Shown here: one piece after another, positions 61,399-64,000 of the stretch
How positions within the stretch are numbered: position 1 is the first letter of the stretch
Layout: each line of letters begins with the position of its first letter
Origin: UBA10329 sp964500205
Lineage (GTDB): Bacteria; Bacteroidota; Bacteroidia; UBA10329
NCBI GenBank assembly: GCA_964500205.1
Contig: CAZCNS010000002.1
Span: forward strand, 1-64,000
DNA: 64,000 nucleotides
Direction of reading: 5' to 3'
Notes under the pieces: model-generated
The model's database searches: none
The model's input: the letters and a program-made list of their open reading frames with translations, nothing else
What the model was told of the DNA's origin: nothing
Made by a program: the position numbers and the translations under genes

Positions 61399-62337
61399 AT
61401 GATGAAAAAACTCCTTCTGGCAGCCATACTCCTCACCTTGGCAGGCATAGCGTATCTTTTTCTGCGTCCTGACCTCACTTTGCCCAAAGAGCAGGTCAAG
61501 GCCGCGTATCGTCTGCCCAACTCCCATTTCATACAATGGAAAGGAGCAGAGTTGCACTACACACTCAGCGGCCCCGACACGGCCATGACCATACTGATGA
61601 TCCACGGTTTCGGGGGCAGCCACCGCGACTTCGACAAACTGGACTCATTGATGAATCACAGCTACCGCATCGTGCGGATGGACCTGCCGGGCTTTGGCCT
61701 ATCAGACTACCCCTTTGACTACGACACCAAGAACATCCGAGAGGCGTACACGGAATACTTCGACATGTTGAAGGATACCCTCGGCATAGATTCCTGCATT
61801 GTGATGGGCAACTCGCTGGGCGGCATGATATCAGTGGAACTGGCCACATCACGACCAGAGACCGTCAAAGCACTGGTGTTATTCAACAGCGCGGGGTATG
61901 AGATGGAGGAGGTGATGAAGAGTGCCAATGCATACGTGCTGCGCAACCCGCTGGTGCGCACGCTTGCAATGAAAGGTATGTCTCGCTTCATGACCCACCG
62001 CGGCATGAAACGCGTGGTGTATGACCACAGCCTGCTCACCCCCGAGCGCATCACACGGGTCAACAGCATGTGGAACCGCGAAGGCAACATGCGCCACTTG
62101 GTCGAGCTGGCCAACAGCAACGAGTTTCCCGATGAGGCCATGATGAAGGAAGTGCAATGCCCCACACTCATCATCTGGGGGCAACAGGATCAAATCGTGA
62201 ATGTGAAGTATGCTGAACGCTTCCATGAGGACATACCGAACAGCCGCCTTGTCATCTACGACCCCTGCGGCCACGTGCCCATGCAAGAGCGGGCGGTGGA
62301 TGTGTATCGTGATGTGATGGTTTTTTTGAGCGAGTGA
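61399..62337 (+). CDS. Membrane-anchored alpha/beta hydrolase, 312 aa
   Basis: An N-terminal hydrophobic anchor (MMKKLLLAAILLTLAGIAYLFL) precedes a classical alpha/beta hydrolase: oxyanion HGFGGSHRDFDKL, DLPGFGLSDYP, nucleophile elbow MGNSLGGMIS, acid in LIIWGQQDQIVN (Asp), and catalytic His in DPCGHVPMQER. The broad family includes esterases and C-C hydrolases, so the substrate is unknown. The chosen start leaves out 12 codons that overlap the promoter. Confidence 0.9.
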   Translation: MMKKLLLAAILLTLAGIAYLFLRPDLTLPKEQVKAAYRLPNSHFIQWKGAELHYTLSGPDTAMTILMIHGFGGSHRDFDKLDSLMNHSYRIVRMDLPGFGLSDYPFDYDTKNIREAYTEYFDMLKDTLGIDSCIVMGNSLGGMISVELATSRPETVKALVLFNSAGYEMEEVMKSANAYVLRNPLVRTLAMKGMSRFMTHRGMKRVVYDHSLLTPERITRVNSMWNREGNMRHLVELANSNEFPDEAMMKEVQCPTLIIWGQQDQIVNVKYAERFHEDIPNSRLVIYDPCGHVPMQERAVDVYRDVMVFLSE

Positions 62338-62387
62338 ATCATCAGGCCTGTTAAGGTCTTTTAACCTCCCTCCGCTGTTCAACCATC

Positions 62388-62395
62388 TATCTTTG
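62388..62395 (+). promoter_or_regulatory. lgt promoter -7 box
   Basis: TATCTTTG, exact consensus match, 26 nt upstream of the lgt ATG at 62422. Confidence 0.6.
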
Positions 62396-62421
62396 CGCGC
62401 CCACCGCTGAAAGAACGCTGC

Positions 62422-63579
62422 ATGTATCCTACCATCTACGACCTTGTTCTCGACCTGTTCGGCATTTCCATCCCTTTCCTAAAACTGGTGCAGAGCTTCG
62501 GGTTCATGGTGGCAATGGCGTTTGTGGCGGCCAGCATCACCCTGTCGCTTGAGCTGAGAAGAAAGGAGCAGGAAGGGCTGCTCGCTCCCATCCGTGAGAC
62601 CTTCTGGGTGGGCAAGACCTCGACCGCGGTTGACAAGGCCGTATCGGGCATCATCGGTTTCCTCATCGGCTTCAAGCTGCTGCCTCTGCTTACGGATTTC
62701 GACCCCATTTCGGCCAATCCGCAACGTTTCCTGCTGTCGGCAGAGGGCAGTGCGTTGGGTGGAATCATTGGAGCCGCGCTTTCGGTCGGCCTCCGCATCT
62801 ATGAGGACAAGAAAGATGGTCTGCCCGAGCCCAAGCAAGTGGAACGCACCGTTCATCCGCATGAGCACGTAGGCAACATCACCATGATCGCTGCTGTGAT
62901 GGGCATTCTGGGAGCCAAGCTGTTCCATAATCTGGAGAACCTTGACGACCTGATGCGCGACCCTGTTGGCTCCATCCTTTCGTTCAGCGGACTATCGTTC
63001 TACGGAGGTCTGATATGCGCTGCGGCCACCATCACTTGGTATTCGCGCAAGAAAAACATCAAAGTGCTTCATCTGATGGATGCCACGGCCCCCGGACTGA
63101 TGCTGGCCTATGGCATCGGGCGCATCGGCTGTCAGGTGGCAGGTGATGGCGACTGGGGCATGCCCAATGATGCACCTATGCCCGACTGGCTCAGTTTCAT
63201 GCCCGAATGGATCTGGGCCTACGATTACCCGAACAACGTGCTAGGCGTGGACCTCAAGGAAGACTTCGCCAGGATGGGCCTGCACAGCGAGACGGGCAAG
63301 GCATGGCCCACACCGATCTACGAGACCACTATGGCGTTCATCATCTTCAGCATTCTCTGGAACATCAGAAAAAAGCTGACATACCCCGGTATGCTGTTCA
63401 GCATCTATCTTATTTTCAATGGTCTGGAAAGATTTGCTATAGAGAAGATCCGTATAAATAATCAGCTTTTTGAAGCAGGTATCACGCAGGCTGAGATCAT
63501 CAGCTCGCTGCTCATCATCATCGGTATCGGAGGGGTCCTCCTCATGCCCAAAGTGGGCAACCGATGGGCAAAATGGTGA
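62422..63579 (+). CDS. lgt: Prolipoprotein diacylglyceryl transferase
   Basis: 385 aa with about seven membrane segments. The catalytic core around GLSFYGGLICAAATITWY and LAYGIGRIGCQVAGDGDWG corresponds to the Lgt signature (GRxGN in E. coli; GRIGC here, as in other Bacteroidota), and ATPIYE-like WPTPIYETTMAF follows. It transfers diacylglycerol from phosphatidylglycerol to the lipobox Cys of prolipoproteins, so it serves the many lipoproteins in this window. A ~50-residue charged insertion near 120-160 is typical of the Bacteroidota form. Confidence 0.94.
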   Translation: MYPTIYDLVLDLFGISIPFLKLVQSFGFMVAMAFVAASITLSLELRRKEQEGLLAPIRETFWVGKTSTAVDKAVSGIIGFLIGFKLLPLLTDFDPISANPQRFLLSAEGSALGGIIGAALSVGLRIYEDKKDGLPEPKQVERTVHPHEHVGNITMIAAVMGILGAKLFHNLENLDDLMRDPVGSILSFSGLSFYGGLICAAATITWYSRKKNIKVLHLMDATAPGLMLAYGIGRIGCQVAGDGDWGMPNDAPMPDWLSFMPEWIWAYDYPNNVLGVDLKEDFARMGLHSETGKAWPTPIYETTMAFIIFSILWNIRKKLTYPGMLFSIYLIFNGLERFAIEKIRINNQLFEAGITQAEIISSLLIIIGIGGVLLMPKVGNRWAKW

Positions 63580-63601
63580 ATGGCACACCTTGGCGTGTGA
63601 G

Positions 63602-63609
63602 TACTTTTG
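63602..63609 (+). promoter_or_regulatory. -7 box of the DUF4249 gene
   Basis: TACTTTTG, one base from the strict consensus box set, about 53 nt upstream of the ATG at 63663. Confidence 0.5.
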
Positions 63610-63662
63610 CGGGCCGTTGTCCGAAACAATCGCGGATGCACGATGTTGGGGCTACACACAAG

Positions 63663-64000
63663 ATGATGACAAGCAAACAAATCGTTGGTTTTCTCAGAAT
63701 GAACAGGGTGATATCGGTCCTCTCAGGACTTCTGCTCTTCGTTTCATGCGAAAAGGTTATAGACATCGATCCTCCTAGTGCTTCCACTGGAATCGTGTTT
63801 GAGGGAAGGATAGAGAACGGTGAATCGCCTTTGATGATCATCTCACGCAGTCAAGGTTATTTCACGCCCATTACCACGTCTGCCACGGCACTGGCCGAAG
63901 CATTGGTGGATAGCGCAGAGGTATTCGTATCGGTTGACGGATTTGAATACCAGTTAGATAGAATCTGCCTCTCCAACCTCCCGCCAGAGTTTCAGCAAGA
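63663..64000 (+). CDS. DUF4249 lipoprotein, N-terminal part (runs off window)
   Basis: The plus frame is open from ATG 63663 to the window edge, about 112 codons, with no stop. The lipoprotein signal contains VISVLSGLLLFVSC (lipobox FVSC); a start at 63699 (MNRVIS) would give a more typical leader. After the Cys, DIDPPSASTGIVFEGRIENGESPLMIISRSQGYF and SAEVFVSVDGFEYQL match the N-terminus of DUF4249 proteins, which in Bacteroidota usually sit beside TonB-dependent receptors. The expected partner would lie beyond the right edge. Confidence 0.8.
   Translation, partial: MMTSKQIVGFLRMNRVISVLSGLLLFVSCEKVIDIDPPSASTGIVFEGRIENGESPLMIISRSQGYFTPITTSATALAEALVDSAEVFVSVDGFEYQLDRICLSNLPPEFQQ

Overview
The window comes from a Bacteroidota chromosome, most likely Flavobacteriales or a related order, with GC a little above 50% by eye. 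The basis is: several secreted proteins with type IX secretion (T9SS) C-terminal sorting domains, one gliding-type (type B) sorting domain, many SPII lipoproteins, a CarboxypepD-plug outer-membrane receptor, an archaeal-type ProS, and Bacteroidota -7 promoter boxes (TAnnTTTG) instead of sigma70 boxes. No rRNA, CRISPR array, prophage or complete transposase gene was seen.

Layout. 1-2.5 kb: the 5' part of a large secreted protein with 81-bp repeats, then an unknown protein. 2.5-3.7 kb: non-coding DNA with a 21-bp palindromic tandem array. 3.7-9.6 kb: a defence/toxin island with a SAP-like/PD-(D/E)XK nuclease, a HipA-like kinase plus DUF3037 pair, and a DarT-DarG system. The cassettes are separated by three direct copies of the 3' end of one lost gene. 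9.6-15.2 kb: REP-like repeats, a SiaC/SiaA-type partner-switch pair, a DUF285 (BspA-like) T9SS protein and a TPR protein. 15.6-19.1 kb: a GH88/105 hydrolase, an FGE-like protein and a T9SS lipase-like protein. 19.4-24.7 kb: envelope proteins, a T9SS endonuclease/exonuclease/phosphatase-fold protein, and an H-NOX / histidine kinase / receiver NO-sensing operon. 24.7-36.8 kb: envelope and lipoprotein genes, the Nif3-DUF164 pair, an OmpP1/FadL-type protein and a P/Q-rich surface protein. 36.9-46.6 kb: proS, tRNA-Glu, yebC, a TonB-type receptor, an SDR, a GDPD and a membrane peroxiredoxin. 46.6-52.0 kb: a YoeB-like toxin-antitoxin module inserted between a duplicated 3' end of an acyl-CoA dehydrogenase-SCP2 gene, an OmpA/PD40 protein and a PIN/RHH toxin-antitoxin pair. 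52.1-64.0 kb: AsmA-like protein, DAACS symporter, T9SS PhoD-like phosphatase, CvfB-like protein, mtaB, an alpha/beta hydrolase, lgt and a DUF4249 lipoprotein.

Three patterns cut across single genes. First, toxin or defence cassettes twice sit beside duplicated 3' ends of other genes (5.7/7.6/9.5 kb, and 46.7/47.6 kb). Second, two small related elements with TACC...GGTA ends, each flanked by TCA, lie at 46.6 and 47.3 kb; the second splits the YoeB-like toxin gene, and removing it restores the toxin frame exactly. Third, at least five genes have a TAnnTTTG-like box ending only 4-6 nt before the start codon, suggesting leaderless mRNAs.

Functions were assigned by reading motifs in the translations. 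No database search was run, so family names for less conserved proteins are recognition calls with the confidence given.
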